57,931 bases of DNA from NCBI RefSeq assembly GCF_014697075.1, contig NZ_JACJRE010000048.1, positions 1-57,931 on the forward strand, in the 5' to 3' direction. Source of the DNA: Tolypothrix sp. FACHB-123 (GTDB taxonomy: Bacteria; Cyanobacteriota; Cyanobacteriia; Cyanobacteriales; Nostocaceae). Shown here piece after piece: positions 8,540 through 18,868 of this stretch; position 1 is the first letter of the stretch, and every line of letters begins with the position of its first letter. The position numbers were made by a program, and so were the translations under genes. The notes under the pieces were generated by a model. That model was not told the DNA's origin, ran no database searches, and saw only the letters and a program-made list of their open reading frames with translations.

Positions 8540-8829
8540 TGGCTAGCAAATCCGCTTCGCTTAACTTGCTCCAGCTTCTCCTACAACCAGTTCGCCGCTA
8601 TCTAGAATCCTTGAAAATAAACAATTATAGATTTGCAAGGTTAATCTGCTCGCTAATTCCCGCCAGTTGCCCGTTTGAACGAGAAATTAAATTTGGCGAT
8701 GGCACTTTAGTTTACATTCCGCCTCTATGTAAACTCAATCCTTTCTACGAACAGTTTGTTGCAATCCGTTTCAAAGCTTTAAGTTATTTAGCAGATGAGT
8801 GCGGTGAAGATGTGACTATCTACTGCTAA
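8536..8829 (+). CDS. Mo-dependent nitrogenase C-terminus family protein (Mo-nitro_C type)
   Basis: A 97-residue protein carrying the conserved block FARLICSLIPASCPFERE, then IPPLCKLNPFYEQ and the tail RFKALSYLADECGEDVTIYC. This pattern, with Cys residues and the C-terminal Tyr-Cys, is the signature of the small cyanobacterial Mo-dependent nitrogenase C-terminus family. The name reflects sequence family only; these proteins are not nitrogenase subunits and their role is not established. ATG 8536 overlaps the stop of the upstream gene and is followed at once by a second ATG, either of which could be used. Confidence 0.85.
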   Translation: MMASKSASLNLLQLLLQPVRRYLESLKINNYRFARLICSLIPASCPFEREIKFGDGTLVYIPPLCKLNPFYEQFVAIRFKALSYLADECGEDVTIYC

Positions 8830-9031
8830 CACGTTTCCCTGAATTATTTTGTCTGGTTATGCTAATTCTCTAGGAAGCAAAATAAAGAAGGATAAAAACC
8901 CCTGAATTGATTTATGGAGAATACCAAGTTTTATCAACATTCATCCCATCAAACAGACTTATCAATTATGTTGCTATAGGCGAATATGGCATTTCGCCAA
9001 CTAGCTGACAAGGTTCCTCTCAATAAACCTA

Positions 9032-9244
9032 CTATTCCTGTAAACTTTTCCAGAAATTTTGTTTGTCGGCGATATGTTTAGCAATTTGTGCTTGATTCAA
9101 AGGTATAACTGTTGTCCCAGGACGAATCGGCTGTAATAGAGAATTTAAAGTGCAAGATCTCATACTAGCTTTTCGATACACGCAACCAAAACTGATACCT
9201 GGGATGCGAAAGTAATCACCAATGTGTAATTGTTGGAATCTCAT
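9032..9244 (-). CDS. Small conserved cyanobacterial protein of unknown function
   Basis: A 70-residue protein starting MRFQQLHIGDYFRIPG and containing YRKASMRSCTLNSLLQPIRP. The HIGDYF opening followed by a YRKAS segment recurs in small cyanobacterial proteins I have seen, but I can give no function. It is encoded opposite to gyrA and to the pair upstream. Just upstream on the same strand (9252-9314) is a 20-codon reading frame (MTEQILDKYLELF), too short to call a gene. Confidence 0.6.
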   Translation of the reverse strand: MRFQQLHIGDYFRIPGISFGCVYRKASMRSCTLNSLLQPIRPGTTVIPLNQAQIAKHIADKQNFWKSLQE

Positions 9245-9676
9245 GGCAGTTTCAACCTATGAAGATAACATTTGCAAATAATTCTAGATATTTATCTAAT
9301 ATTTGCTCGGTCATGTCTATAGCTTAGTCAAAATAATTCTTCTCCCACAGGTCTGATTTACTATCTTTATTAGCCATAACGCCTGCTGTATAATCATTAT
9401 TTTGTTTTTGATGGTGAATTTTGAATTCCTTATATTTGGCAGCCTCTTTAGTTAGATGCGCTTAACTCTGTGGCCAAACCCTCTCCCATACAGTCATAGA
9501 CCATTCTCTTTTCTAGCTTTATTCTTAGCCCTCGGACTTACCTCTCCCGACAAGAAAAAACAAGATGTGCTAGAATTGTACCAGAATATAGCAATTATTC
9601 AAGAGTAAATTAGAATAATTTTGCATTTTGTCAACTATTAGGGCTAAAATCTGCGATTTTTGGAGTTATTTAGGTT
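9245..9676. other. Gene-free region upstream of gyrA
   Basis: An AT-rich spacer of 432 bp between divergent genes. No coding region longer than about 20 codons and no strong hairpin was recognised. It must contain the promoters for gyrA and for the small minus-strand gene at 9032, but no promoter motif stands out enough to place. Confidence 0.5.
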
Positions 9677-12277
9677 ATGACAACCTCACAGGAGAGGATT
9701 ATCCCGACAGATCTGCGGAACGAAATGTCCCGGTCTTATCTGGAATACGCCATGAGTGTGATTGTGGGTCGGGCGCTGCCAGATGCCAGGGATGGTCTGA
9801 AACCTGTGCATCGTCGCATCCTCTACGCAATGCACGAGCTAGGTTTAACGCACGATCGCCCGTTCCGCAAATGCGCCCGTGTGGTTGGGGAAGTTCTCGG
9901 TAAATATCACCCCCACGGCGATACAGCAGTATATGACGCCTTGGTGCGGATGGCGCAGGATTTTTCCATGCGATCGCCCTTAATCAACGGTCATGGTAAC
10001 TTCGGTTCCGTCGATAACGATCCCCCAGCAGCAATGCGATACACAGAATGTCGCTTGCAGGCGTTAACAGGCACCGCCTTACTTCATGATATCGAATCGG
10101 AAACTGTTGATTTTATCGATAACTTCGACGGTTCCCAACAAGAACCCACAGTTCTCCCCGCGAGAATTCCCCAGTTACTCCTCAATGGTTCCTCTGGGAT
10201 TGCTGTGGGGATGGCGACGAACATCCCCCCGCACAACTTAGGCGAATTGATTGATGGATTAGTCGCTCTAATTCACAATCCAGAAATCACCAATTTGCAG
10301 TTAATGCAGTACATCCCCGGCCCCGACTTCCCTACAGGGGCGCAAGTTTTGGGGACGGCGGCGATTAAAGAAGCTTATACCACCGGGCGCGGTTCTATTA
10401 CCATGCGCGGTGTCGCGAATATTGAAACCATTGAACAGCGGGGAAGACCGGAACGAGAAGCAATTATCATCACCGAATTGCCTTATCAAACCAACAAAGC
10501 AGCATTAATTGAAAAAATTGCCGAGTTGGTGAATGATAAACGCATCGAGGGAATTGCAGATATTCGCGATGAAAGCGATCGCGATGGGATGCGCATCGTC
10601 ATCGAACTCAAGCGCGATGCCTACCCCAGAGTAGTTTTAAATAACCTTTACAAGCAAACCCCACTGCAAGCCAACTTTGGGGCGAATATGCTGGCCTTGG
10701 TAAACGGGGAACCCCAAACCCTGACACTTAAGCAGTTCTTAGAAGTCTTCCTCGATTTCCGCATCGAATCAATTAATCGCCGCACCCGCTACGAACTGCG
10801 AAAAGCCGAAGAACGCGACCACATTTTACAAGGTTTATTAATTGCTCTATCACATTTAGACGCCATTATTAACTTGATTCGCCATGCATCCGATGCACCC
10901 ACAGCCAAAGGCGAACTCATTACTACATACGGCTTATCGGAAGTCCAAGCCGATGCGATTTTACAAATGCAACTGCGACGGCTAACAGCCCTAGAAGCAG
11001 ATAAGATTCGCCAAGAACACGAAGATTTACAAGCCCAAATTGCCGACTTGCAGGATATTTTGGCACGGCGGGAACGAGTGCTGGCAATCATTGAAGAAGA
11101 AATTACCCACATCAAAACTAGCTTCGCCACCCCCCGACGCACGGTAATTACTCATGCTGAAGGTGACATTGATGACCTTGACCTGATAGCTAACGAAAAA
11201 GTTCTGATTCTACTAACAGAGCAAGGTTACATCAAACGGATGCCCGTTAGCACCTTTGAAGCCCAAAGCCGCGCCACCAGAGGTAAAGCCGCCGCCAAAG
11301 TTAAAGATGATGACACCATCGAACATTTCTTAACTTGCTGCGATCACGACAGCGTTTTATTCTTTAGCGATCGCGGTGTCGTCTACTGCTTAAAAACTTA
11401 TCAAATTCCTGTGGGTTCCCGTACCAGTCGCGGTACGCCTATTGTGCAACTTTTACCCATTCCCAAGGAAGAAAAAATCACTTCCATTGTCCCAGTGGAT
11501 GAGTTTAGCAGTGAAGAATTCTTGGTAATGCTCACCAAAGGCGGCAATATCAAGAAAACTGTATTAGAAGCATTTAGTAACATTCGCGCCAACGGTTTAA
11601 TCGCCATTTCCTTAGAAGAAGGCGATCAACTGCGCTGGGTCAGACGCGCTAGGGTAGAAGATAGCGTCATCGTCGGTTCGCGTCACGGGATGGCGATTCA
11701 CTTTAGATGTAACCACGAACAACTGCGTCCTTTAGGTAGAGCGACTCGTGGAGTCAAGTCCATGAAACTCAAAGCCGGTGATGAATTAGTCGGGATGGAT
11801 ATTCTCCCGGCGGCGATTCTCGACACCCTCAGTACAGACACAGAAGCCGAAACCGACATCGAAGAGATAGTAGAAATCGAAGACACCGATAATGAAGAAA
11901 TCACAGAACTACCAGCTAACGGTAGTACTGGGCCTTGGGTGTTGGTAATTACAATGGGTGGATATGGTAAGCGCGTCCCAGTCGCCCAATTCCGCTTGCA
12001 AAATCGTGCCGGTCAAGGTTTAATGGCTACCAAATTCAAAAACCGCAAAACCAAAGACAAATTAGCCACCTTACAAATCGTCAACAGCCACGATGAAATT
12101 ATGATGGTCACCAATCGCGGTATTATTATTCGGCAAGCCGTGAATGCAATTTCCGTCCAATCGCGATCGGCTACAGGCGTCAGAGTACAGCGCCTAGACG
12201 AAGATGACGCCATCACCGGAGTAGCCATAGTTCCTCCTGATACTGGCGATACAGGCGAATTAGAAGAAGTAGAATAA
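9677..12277 (+). CDS. gyrA: DNA gyrase subunit A (type IIA topoisomerase A subunit)
   Basis: An 866-residue A subunit of gyrase. It breaks and rejoins DNA through the catalytic Tyr in [10 protein letters not shown], after the canonical start [18 protein letters not shown] and the quinolone-region segment [16 protein letters not shown], with Thr at the position equivalent to E. coli Ser83. The C-terminal half holds the beta-pinwheel repeats ([32 protein letters not shown]). In place of the classic GyrA box QRRGGKG there is QSRATRGKA, so the annotation gyrA versus a ParC-like paralogue rests on overall similarity. An acidic insertion lies near residues 720-745. It is monocistronic. Confidence 0.93.
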   Translation: MTTSQERIIPTDLRNEMSRSYLEYAMSVIVGRALPDARDGLKPVHRRILYAMHELGLTHDRPFRKCARVVGEVLGKYHPHGDTAVYDALVRMAQDFSMRSPLINGHGNFGSVDNDPPAAMRYTECRLQALTGTALLHDIESETVDFIDNFDGSQQEPTVLPARIPQLLLNGSSGIAVGMATNIPPHNLGELIDGLVALIHNPEITNLQLMQYIPGPDFPTGAQVLGTAAIKEAYTTGRGSITMRGVANIETIEQRGRPEREAIIITELPYQTNKAALIEKIAELVNDKRIEGIADIRDESDRDGMRIVIELKRDAYPRVVLNNLYKQTPLQANFGANMLALVNGEPQTLTLKQFLEVFLDFRIESINRRTRYELRKAEERDHILQGLLIALSHLDAIINLIRHASDAPTAKGELITTYGLSEVQADAILQMQLRRLTALEADKIRQEHEDLQAQIADLQDILARRERVLAIIEEEITHIKTSFATPRRTVITHAEGDIDDLDLIANEKVLILLTEQGYIKRMPVSTFEAQSRATRGKAAAKVKDDDTIEHFLTCCDHDSVLFFSDRGVVYCLKTYQIPVGSRTSRGTPIVQLLPIPKEEKITSIVPVDEFSSEEFLVMLTKGGNIKKTVLEAFSNIRANGLIAISLEEGDQLRWVRRARVEDSVIVGSRHGMAIHFRCNHEQLRPLGRATRGVKSMKLKAGDELVGMDILPAAILDTLSTDTEAETDIEEIVEIEDTDNEEITELPANGSTGPWVLVITMGGYGKRVPVAQFRLQNRAGQGLMATKFKNRKTKDKLATLQIVNSHDEIMMVTNRGIIIRQAVNAISVQSRSATGVRVQRLDEDDAITGVAIVPPDTGDTGELEEVE

Positions 12278-12307
12278 ACCTAACCAAATCAATAGGTAAG
12301 CTATCAA

Positions 12308-12364
12308 ACCGCTTGGATGATGTAGCAGCAAGGGAAACTTAATGCTGAACAACTACCAAGCGGT
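12308..12364 (+). terminator. Possible terminator stem downstream of gyrA
   Basis: Nine-base arms ACCGCTTGG (12308-12316) and CCAAGCGGT (12356-12364) pair perfectly around a 39-nt loop, about 30 bp after the gyrA stop. The sequence after it is AT-rich but lacks a clean T run, so intrinsic termination is uncertain. Confidence 0.4.
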
Positions 12365-12380
12365 AATTATTTATTAATTA

Positions 12381-12491
12381 ATACCAATTTAAAACAAGAA
12401 TGCAGCAGATTGTAGGGGCATGGCAATGCCATGACCTCTAAAATATATAATGTGCCGCAAACACTATTATTTCTAAATTTTGAATTGGTAT
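12381..12491. repeat. MITE-like element, ATACCAATT termini
   Basis: A 111-bp element bounded by ATACCAATTT (12381) and GAATTGGTAT (12491), with the internal palindrome GTAGGGGCATGGCAATGCC. Related copies are at 14691-14831, 19314-19413 and 38063-38155. It ends 6 bp before the mntA start, so it forms the whole immediate leader of the toxin-antitoxin-lnt unit. Confidence 0.75.
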
Positions 12492-12497
12492 TCAGCT

Positions 12498-12788
12498 ATG
12501 GGAATTGATGAAATACTTAAAGCTCATCGCGAAGAGATTTTACAAATTGCTGCGAGATACGGGGCTTATAATGTGCGAGTTTTTGGTTCAGTTGCTAGAA
12601 AAGAAGCAACACCAGATAGTGATGTGGATTTTTTAATAGAACTTGAACCACAACGAACCTTATTAGATCAAATTGCGTTGATGCAATCCTTAGAAGAATT
12701 GCTGAAGCGTAAAGTTGATCTAATTGAACCTGACAATTTACATGAATTGATTAGAGAGAAAGTGTTACGGGAAGCCGTGTTTTTATGA
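12498..12788 (+). CDS. mntA: MntA-type antitoxin (minimal nucleotidyltransferase)
   Basis: A 96-residue minimal nucleotidyltransferase. It shows the active-site pattern GSVARKEATPDSDVDF, that is Gly-Ser, ten residues, Asp-x-Asp, with a third acidic residue in KVDLIEP. In MntA-HepT systems this enzyme neutralises the HepT RNase by adding AMP groups to it. The start at 12498 (MGIDEIL) is used instead of a frame extension that reads into the repeat element. The stop overlaps the next start as ATGA. The antitoxin looks intact while its toxin partner is broken. Confidence 0.85.
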   Translation: MGIDEILKAHREEILQIAARYGAYNVRVFGSVARKEATPDSDVDFLIELEPQRTLLDQIALMQSLEELLKRKVDLIEPDNLHELIREKVLREAVFL

Positions 12789-13117
12789 GAGACGATCGCT
12801 TGTACTTGAGCAATATTAAAGAATGCATTGAACGCATTGAATTTTATACTTGTGATGGTAAAGAAGCATTTTTGTAAACCATAATAATTCAAGATGCAGT
12901 AATTAGGAATTTTGAAATTATTGGGGAAGCTACAAAGCGTTTATCTCCAGAAATTAAAGCCGCTAATCCAGATGTACGTTGGCAGCAAATAGCTGGTTTT
13001 AAAGATATACTAATTAATGATTATTTAAAGTTAAATTTAAATCGAATTTGGGGTGTGATAGAGCAAAATTTGTCTCAACTCAAAACAACTGTTGAAGCTA
13101 TTTTGCAAGACTTATGA
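12785..13117 (+). pseudogene. hepT: HepT toxin, inactivated by an in-frame stop
   Basis: The frame reads as HepT from ATG 12785 (MRDDRLYLSNIKECIERIEF) to the stop at 13115, but TAA at 12875-12877 interrupts it after codon 30. The reading continues in the same frame with IIQDAVIRNFEIIGEATKRL, a very typical HepT core. The toxin motif Arg-x4-His-x-Tyr is also changed: KDILINDY has Lys for Arg and Asn for His. Two independent lesions suggest long-standing loss of toxicity rather than a sequencing error. The end overlaps the lnt start by 4 bp (ATGA). No restart codon in good context was seen. Confidence 0.85.
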
Positions 13118-14688
13118 AGTATCAAATAAAAAAGCTTTTTTCATCTGTTAGCCTTTACATTTTATCCCTCATCAGTGGGGTATTAATGGGGCTGACTGTA
13201 GCTCCTGTAGGTGCATGGTTCCTTGCATGGATAGCCCTCGCGCCCCTCTGGGTATTAATTGTTAAACATAGCAATCAATTAGAAGCTAAAAGGCGAAAAT
13301 TTTTCCTTTTCCCTTTATTTTGGGGTATCGGCTATCACGGATTAGCTTTATTCTGGATTACCGGTATTCATCCAATGGATTGGCTGGGCGTTCCTTGGTT
13401 AGCGAGTTTAGCAATTACCAGTTTTTGTTTGACATTCGTTACCCTTTGGGGTGCAGCAATAGTAGTTACTTGGGCAGCTTTAATGGGGCGTTTCGCCACC
13501 CAAAAACCACTTTTACGAGTGCTAATTGGCACAGCTATCTGGTGCGCCCTAGAAGGAATATGGAGTGCAGGCGCTTTATGGTGGAGTTCGCTTTCATACA
13601 CCCAAAGCCCGCACAACTTAGTAATTTTACATCTCGGTCAACTCGCCGGGCCGAGTACCATCACCGCCGCCATCGTTGCCTTCAATGGCTTAATAGCTGA
13701 AACATGGATTCATCGCCAAACCTCTTCCTCTGCGTCCTTGGCGTCTTGGCGGTTCATTAATAAATACTTTGCACTAGCGATCGCATTATTCATCAGCCTA
13801 CACCTAATCGGTTTTAGCTTATACAACATTCCCCTCAGCAAAACCCTAGAACAAGCCTTAAAAATAGGCATCGTGCAAGGTAATATTCCCAACATTATTA
13901 AACTAAAACCAGAAGGATTACAAAGAGCGATCGCAGGTTACACCAATGGATATTTAACTCTAGCAGATCGCGGAGTCGATGCTGTCCTCACCCCAGAGGG
14001 AGCCTTACCATTTTTCCAGCGTGACTTAAGCCGAACCCCCATCATCGCCGCAGTCAAAGAAAAAGGCGTAGTCGCTTGGATTGGTGCATTTGGAGAACGG
14101 GGGCGCAGTTACACCAATAGCTTATTTACCTACACAGCTAAAGGTGAAGCTTTCAGCCGCTACGACAAAACCAAACTAGTACCCCTGGGTGAATATATCC
14201 CTTTTGAGGCGATTTTAGGACAAATTATTCAACGCCTCTCACCCCTAGACGAACATCAAGTACCCGGTTCGCCAAATCAAGTATTTGATACCCCATTTGG
14301 GCGCGTAATCGCCGGCATTTGTTACGATTCAGCCTTTTCTTATCTCTTCCGCCAGCAAGCAGCAGCCGGAGGACAATTTATTCTCAGTTCCTCCAACGAT
14401 GCCCATTACACAGCAGCCATGCCCTACCAACATCATGCACAGGATATCATGCGGGCGATAGAAACAGATAGATGGTCAATACGGGCGACAAATACAGGAT
14501 ATTCCGCCTTTATCGACCCTCACGGTAGAACCTTGTGGATATCTGAATATAATACCTATCAAATTCATGCCGAAACCATATATCCCAGAGAAACACAAAC
14601 CTTATATGTGCGTTGGGGAGATTGGTTAACACCCTTATTATTGGTTTTGAGTTTATTGGGCTGGTTTGTCTTAGGGGCTAGGGGTTAG
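13114..14688 (+). CDS. lnt: Apolipoprotein N-acyltransferase
   Basis: A 524-residue inner-membrane enzyme that N-acylates the lipid-modified cysteine of lipoproteins. The N-terminal half has about six to seven hydrophobic segments. The C-terminal nitrilase-like domain holds the expected Glu (LTPEGALPFF), Lys (YDKTKLVPLGEYIPF) and Cys (GICYDSAF), and ends with another membrane segment. The start at 13114 overlaps the broken hepT, so translation may depend on ribosomes that no longer traverse hepT, or on internal initiation. This arrangement is odd for a housekeeping gene. Confidence 0.93.
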   Translation: MKYQIKKLFSSVSLYILSLISGVLMGLTVAPVGAWFLAWIALAPLWVLIVKHSNQLEAKRRKFFLFPLFWGIGYHGLALFWITGIHPMDWLGVPWLASLAITSFCLTFVTLWGAAIVVTWAALMGRFATQKPLLRVLIGTAIWCALEGIWSAGALWWSSLSYTQSPHNLVILHLGQLAGPSTITAAIVAFNGLIAETWIHRQTSSSASLASWRFINKYFALAIALFISLHLIGFSLYNIPLSKTLEQALKIGIVQGNIPNIIKLKPEGLQRAIAGYTNGYLTLADRGVDAVLTPEGALPFFQRDLSRTPIIAAVKEKGVVAWIGAFGERGRSYTNSLFTYTAKGEAFSRYDKTKLVPLGEYIPFEAILGQIIQRLSPLDEHQVPGSPNQVFDTPFGRVIAGICYDSAFSYLFRQQAAAGGQFILSSSNDAHYTAAMPYQHHAQDIMRAIETDRWSIRATNTGYSAFIDPHGRTLWISEYNTYQIHAETIYPRETQTLYVRWGDWLTPLLLVLSLLGWFVLGARG

Positions 14689-14690
14689 TG

Positions 14691-14831
14691 ATACCAATTT
14701 GAAAAAAGAATACGACAGATGGTAGGGGCATGGCATTGCCATGCCCTCTAGAATATATTGATGTGCCGCAAACATGATTTAAATTGCTATGAGTTTACCT
14801 CATCTGCCCTGTATCCAATTTAAATTGGTAT
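14691..14831. repeat. MITE-like element, ATACCAATT termini (best copy)
   Basis: A 141-bp element with perfect 10-bp terminal inverted repeats: ATACCAATTT (14691-14700) and AAATTGGTAT (14822-14831). It starts two bases after the lnt stop codon. The inside contains GTAGGGGCATGGCATTGCC followed by CTCTAGAATATATTGATG, shared with the copies at 19314 and 38063. It has no coding capacity. Confidence 0.8.
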
Positions 14832-14926
14832 GAAATGGTATGAGGAATTATGTTGAGAGAGTGATGGCGATCGCAATTTAGAACAATAAAATCAAAGGGT
14901 GAACCAAACTACAGGGATTGTAAGTC

Positions 14927-15262
14927 ATGGAAGACTTTCCACAACGCAAGCTGCTATCTGCCCTCAGTCATGGAGCGATATTTTTTAGCTCAACAATTGT
15001 CTCCATTGGCATACCCATCGCTATTTTATTACTCAGCAACGACCCCATTGTCAAAGATAATGCCAGAGAATCCCTAAATTTTCACATCAACCTTTACATT
15101 TACGGAATTATCTTTGGCTTGCTAGTTCTCGTCGGCATTGGCATTGTCTTATTAGTTGGTTTATGGGTAGTCAGTATTATCATGCCAATTATTGCCATCG
15201 TCCAAATTTTAGGCGATCGCGATATCTCCTACCGCTACCCCTTTATTTTCCGCTTCGTTTAA
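14927..15262 (+). CDS. DUF4870 family small membrane protein
   Basis: A 111-residue protein with three hydrophobic segments (about 13-35, 52-82, 84-98). It shows the family pattern KLLSALSHGAIFFSS near the start, DNARESLNFHINLYIY in the middle and ISYRYPFIFRFV at the end. DUF4870 proteins are small membrane proteins of unknown function. It is transcribed alone and faces the TPR-CHAT gene tail to tail. Confidence 0.82.
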   Translation: MEDFPQRKLLSALSHGAIFFSSTIVSIGIPIAILLLSNDPIVKDNARESLNFHINLYIYGIIFGLLVLVGIGIVLLVGLWVVSIIMPIIAIVQILGDRDISYRYPFIFRFV

Positions 15263-15282
15263 CAAAAAACACCCCCTCGCTC

Positions 15283-15308
15283 GGTCACTGAGCGCAGTCG
15301 AAGTGACC
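15283..15308. terminator. Palindrome between convergent genes, possible bidirectional terminator
   Basis: Arms GGTCACT (15283-15289) and AGTGACC (15302-15308) flank GAGCGCAGTCGA. The palindrome sits in the 45-bp gap between the convergent stops at 15262 and 15308. The motif resembles a GAGCGCAGTCGAAG repeat common in cyanobacterial spacers, so it may be an inserted repeat serving as a terminator. There is no T run. Confidence 0.4.
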
Positions 15309-18300
15309 TACCGCCACTCCCCCTGCAACGTAAACGCCGCCCATTCATAGGGACTTCTCCCCTCTTGCCACAACTTCAGCTGCGCCGCACGCAACGCCTC
15401 AGCAGGCTTTTTACCTTGCTGCAACATCTGCTTATAAAACTCCTGCATTAATATTGACGTACCTTTGTCGCTAACTTGCCACAGCGACACCCCTACCCGC
15501 GCCGCACCAGCATACATCAAGCCGCGTGTCAAGCCTACCAATCCCTCACCATTAATATTTTTACCTAATCCAGTTTCGCAAGCACTCAACACAATTAACT
15601 CTGCGGGATAATCTTGGTTAAATAAATCTGCTAACCGCAAATGTCCGCGAATATTATTACCTTTTTTATCCACTAAAGACAGTACAATTCCCGACAACTC
15701 CGGTTGGTCTTGATTGACAAAGCCGTGAGTAGCAAAATGTAAAATACGGAATTGATTTAAAGCGCTGTTAGTTGCCCAATTATAATTAGCATCAAAATCT
15801 AAAGCTTGAGCCTTACTTTCTGCTGGTATCAGTTTTAAAATTTCTTCAGCTTCTATCGCCGTGTTGATTAACCTAGCCCAACCTTCACGCTTGAGACTTC
15901 TGGCGGAACGTTCTAAGGCGGAACGTTCGAGTTCTAATTCTAAACTTGATTGAGATTTGTCTGATTTAGTTGATTTTGTTGATGTCCCTGCCACTCGTGG
16001 ATCGTTAGCACTGTATACTGGGTCAGCAAGAATAGCTAAAGCTTTAGGTGCAGGCTTGCGGTTAGCGAGTTGTTGGCGTTGAAATGCAATAGTTGATGCC
16101 GAAGGTAGACTAATAATTTCATGGTTAGCTAATAGCGGTTGATAATTCCAATTTTGCGGTTTAACTGGCGAACAAACACGAATACCACCAGCATTAGAAC
16201 ATTCAACTTCCTTTGGTTTTTCTGGTTCTGCTTTGGGTGGTGTGGAACTCTGTGGAGAATTTAAATCAGCCAAGGCTGTAAACGGAATATATTGCAAAGC
16301 ACCATCAGCAACAATAACTAAGCGTTTTTTACTCAGTTTATCTTTTGCGGGTGAGAGAATTAATTGACTGAGTGCTTTAGCAGCAATATTAATTTGCTGA
16401 GTTTTAAGATTAGCACAAGGATTTTCTTTATCAGTTGCAGAAGGCGGTTTAGAACTATTTTGACTAATTAAACAAAATAAATTGATCGCGCTTTTTTCTA
16501 TATCTTGTCGTTTGGGAAGTTCGTAAGTATGAAGAGAATTAGGACTTACCACCCACAAAAAGCTGCGTTCTTCTCCTAAAGAATATTGTAAAAGTAAGGT
16601 GTCTTGATCTAGTTGTTGTTGAATTTGCGGTAATTTGAGAATGTCTTTGTCTGGATCTGGGTTTTTTAATTTCGCGTAGGCTGGGTTAGAAGTACGAATT
16701 TTTGCTTGGATTTCTTGGTATTGATTGAGGAGATTTTCTATTTCTGTAGTCAGTTTTGCAATTGCGGCTTTGGTGATGGGATCGTTTTTATTGGCTGAAT
16801 TTTGTAAATTTATGCGCAGGGTATCTTTAGCATCAATTTGCTGACGTAAATCTTGTTCTTGTGCTAATAATTCTGGGTTTGCGCCTTTAATAATTTTGGC
16901 GTTGGCTTCGTTTAATAATTCGATGAGGCTGCGGGCGCGGGAGCGTTCGCTGTAGTGTAGAGCTAATGCGTCGTATCCTTGTGATGGGGCTTTTTTGTGC
17001 AGTTCCATCAGCAAGTCGATGTAGAATTTGTAGTAACCTTGAACTGTAGCGAAGTAAGATGTACGAAGTTCTTTGCTGTCGATTTTGGTGCGTAAGTCTT
17101 CGATAATTTTAATAGCTGCTTCTACATTGGTGCGTGCTGCTTGAAGATTTCCGCGATCGCGCTCTAGGTAGGCGAGGTTGTAAAGAGTAGTTGCTTGCCC
17201 TGATTTATCCCCCACCGCAACCCACAGAGGCAGTGTTTTGTTGTAATAATCCAAAGCTATCTGCTTTTCTCCTAAATGAGAGTAAACTAGCCCGATATTA
17301 TTCAGGATTCTAGCTTCCCCACCCCTATCGCCCACCGCCTGAGAGAGTGGGAGTGCTTTGTTGTGATATGCCAAAGCTTTCTGCTTTTCCCCTAAATCCG
17401 CGTAAATTCCCCCGATATTACTGAGGGTTCTAGCTTCTCTTCCCTTGTTGCCTACAGCACGCAGTAATGGGAGTGAATTGTTATAAAATTCCAAAGCTTT
17501 CTGCTTTTCCCCTAAATCGGAGTAAACTGCGCCGATATTATTCAAGCTAGTAGCTTCCTCACCCTTGTTGCTCACGGCACGAAACAACGGTAGCGCAGTG
17601 TTGAAATATTCCAAAGCTTTCTGCTCTTCCCCTAAAGCGTCGTAAACTAGCCCGATATTATTCAGGATCACAGCTTCTCCATTCTTGTTGCTCATAGCAC
17701 GAAACAAAGATAGCGCAGTGTTGAAATATTCCAAAGCTTTCTGCCTTTCCGCTAAATTGTCGTAAACTCGCGCGATATTATTTAGGATCGTAGCTTCTCC
17801 ATTCCTATTGCCTACTTCACGAAACAAAGGTAGTGCAGAACTGTAAAATTCTAAAGCTTTCTGCTTTTGCCCTAAATCCGAGTAAAGTTTCCCTAGATTA
17901 TTCAGGGTAGCAGCCTCCCCATCCTTGTCACCTACTGCACGATACAACAGAAGTGCAGTGTCGCAAAATTCCAAAGCTTTCTGCTTTTGCCCTAAATCCG
18001 AGTAAACTGCGGCAATATTATTCAAGCTAAAAGCTTCCCCACCCTTGTCGTCTAATGCACGATACAACGGGAGTGCAATGTTGTAGTATTCCAAAGCTTT
18101 CTGCTTTTGCCCTAAATCCGAGTAAACTGCGCCGATATTAGTCAGGGTAGTAGCTTCCCCACTCTTGTCACCTACCGCACGATACAACGGTAGTGCATTA
18201 TTGTAAAATTCTAAAGCTTCCTGCTTTTCTCCTAAATCCGAGTAAACCAACCCAATATTATTCAGAGTTCTAGCTTCTCCACCCCTGTCACCTACCGCAC

Positions 18301-18781
18301 GATACAACGGGAGTGCATTGTTGTAAAATTCCAAAGCTTTCTGCTTTTCCCCTAAATAAGAGTAAACATAGCCAATACCAGTTAAGGTAGTAGCTTCCCC
18401 ACCCCTGTCGCCCACCGCACGATACAGTGGGAGTGCATTGTTGTAATATTCTAAAGCTTTCTGCTTTTGCCCTAAATCCGAGTAAACTGTCCCGATATTA
18501 TTCAAAGTATTAGCTTCCCATTGTTTATCCCCCGCTTTCTGCCACAATACCAGCGCTTGTTGCCATTTTTCTAACGCCTGTCGTAGTGATTCTGCTGTAC
18601 CTTGTTCATAAAGTGCCATCCCTTCATCAAAGGCTTTTTCTGCTGCGGCGCGGTTTGCATCTTGCTGTGTTGTGGCTGGCTGCTGGGCGATTTGCGTCTG
18701 TTTAAATGTGGCTTTTGCTCCCACTGACTCGGATAATAAAACCACACTCAGCAAGCAAGTTAAAGTGTAAAGCTTAAACAT
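15308..18781 (-). CDS. TPR-CHAT protein (exported caspase-like peptidase with tandem TPRs)
   Basis: A 1157-residue protein with an N-terminal hydrophobic signal (about 5-22) that suggests export. Twelve near-identical 40-residue tetratricopeptide units span about 88-567 (core [20 protein letters not shown]), a helical linker runs to about 720, and a C-terminal CHAT domain follows. The CHAT His is in [13 protein letters not shown] and the Cys in [10 protein letters not shown], matching the His/Cys dyad of the caspase-like CHAT fold. The last residues ([14 protein letters not shown]) are the usual CHAT tail. TPRs are expected to bind a partner; the substrate is unknown. It is a single gene with no linked effector. 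Confidence 0.92.
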   Translation of the reverse strand: MFKLYTLTCLLSVVLLSESVGAKATFKQTQIAQQPATTQQDANRAAAEKAFDEGMALYEQGTAESLRQALEKWQQALVLWQKAGDKQWEANTLNNIGTVYSDLGQKQKALEYYNNALPLYRAVGDRGGEATTLTGIGYVYSYLGEKQKALEFYNNALPLYRAVGDRGGEARTLNNIGLVYSDLGEKQEALEFYNNALPLYRAVGDKSGEATTLTNIGAVYSDLGQKQKALEYYNIALPLYRALDDKGGEAFSLNNIAAVYSDLGQKQKALEFCDTALLLYRAVGDKDGEAATLNNLGKLYSDLGQKQKALEFYSSALPLFREVGNRNGEATILNNIARVYDNLAERQKALEYFNTALSLFRAMSNKNGEAVILNNIGLVYDALGEEQKALEYFNTALPLFRAVSNKGEEATSLNNIGAVYSDLGEKQKALEFYNNSLPLLRAVGNKGREARTLSNIGGIYADLGEKQKALAYHNKALPLSQAVGDRGGEARILNNIGLVYSHLGEKQIALDYYNKTLPLWVAVGDKSGQATTLYNLAYLERDRGNLQAARTNVEAAIKIIEDLRTKIDSKELRTSYFATVQGYYKFYIDLLMELHKKAPSQGYDALALHYSERSRARSLIELLNEANAKIIKGANPELLAQEQDLRQQIDAKDTLRINLQNSANKNDPITKAAIAKLTTEIENLLNQYQEIQAKIRTSNPAYAKLKNPDPDKDILKLPQIQQQLDQDTLLLQYSLGEERSFLWVVSPNSLHTYELPKRQDIEKSAINLFCLISQNSSKPPSATDKENPCANLKTQQINIAAKALSQLILSPAKDKLSKKRLVIVADGALQYIPFTALADLNSPQSSTPPKAEPEKPKEVECSNAGGIRVCSPVKPQNWNYQPLLANHEIISLPSASTIAFQRQQLANRKPAPKALAILADPVYSANDPRVAGTSTKSTKSDKSQSSLELELERSALERSARSLKREGWARLINTAIEAEEILKLIPAESKAQALDFDANYNWATNSALNQFRILHFATHGFVNQDQPELSGIVLSLVDKKGNNIRGHLRLADLFNQDYPAELIVLSACETGLGKNINGEGLVGLTRGLMYAGAARVGVSLWQVSDKGTSILMQEFYKQMLQQGKKPAEALRAAQLKLWQEGRSPYEWAAFTLQGEWR
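17081..18520 (-). repeat. Twelve tandem 120-bp repeats encoding TPR units
   Basis: The coding strand repeats every 120 bp (40 codons) within the CHAT gene. The spacing is exact across twelve units, with the first eleven clearly similar and the twelfth diverged. DNA similarity between units is high (the segment translating as [15 protein letters not shown] recurs almost unchanged), so copy number probably varies between strains by recombination. Confidence 0.9.
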
Positions 18782-18806
18782 AATTTGTCATTTGTAATTT
18801 GTATTT

Positions 18807-18868
18807 GTAGGGGCGGGTTTATTTGGATCATCGTTAATCAGCAAGGATATCTGTAAACCCGCCCCTAC
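18807..18868. repeat. Long-loop hairpin with 14-bp perfect arms
   Basis: GTAGGGGCGGGTTT (18807-18820) pairs perfectly with AAACCCGCCCCTAC (18855-18868). It lies 26 bp upstream of the CHAT start. Variants with the same GTAGGG opening occur at 21061-21123 and GGGGCACGG at 31728-31785, so this is a dispersed palindromic family with diverged arms. Confidence 0.75.

Noticed and set aside
9628-9903. Plus-strand frame overlapping the gyrA start
   Set aside because: It is a shadow of gyrA in another frame with Cys/Arg-rich sequence.
12881-13117. Separate short gene for the C-terminal part of HepT
   Set aside because: No start codon with a ribosome-binding site follows the TAA, so it is treated as one pseudogene.
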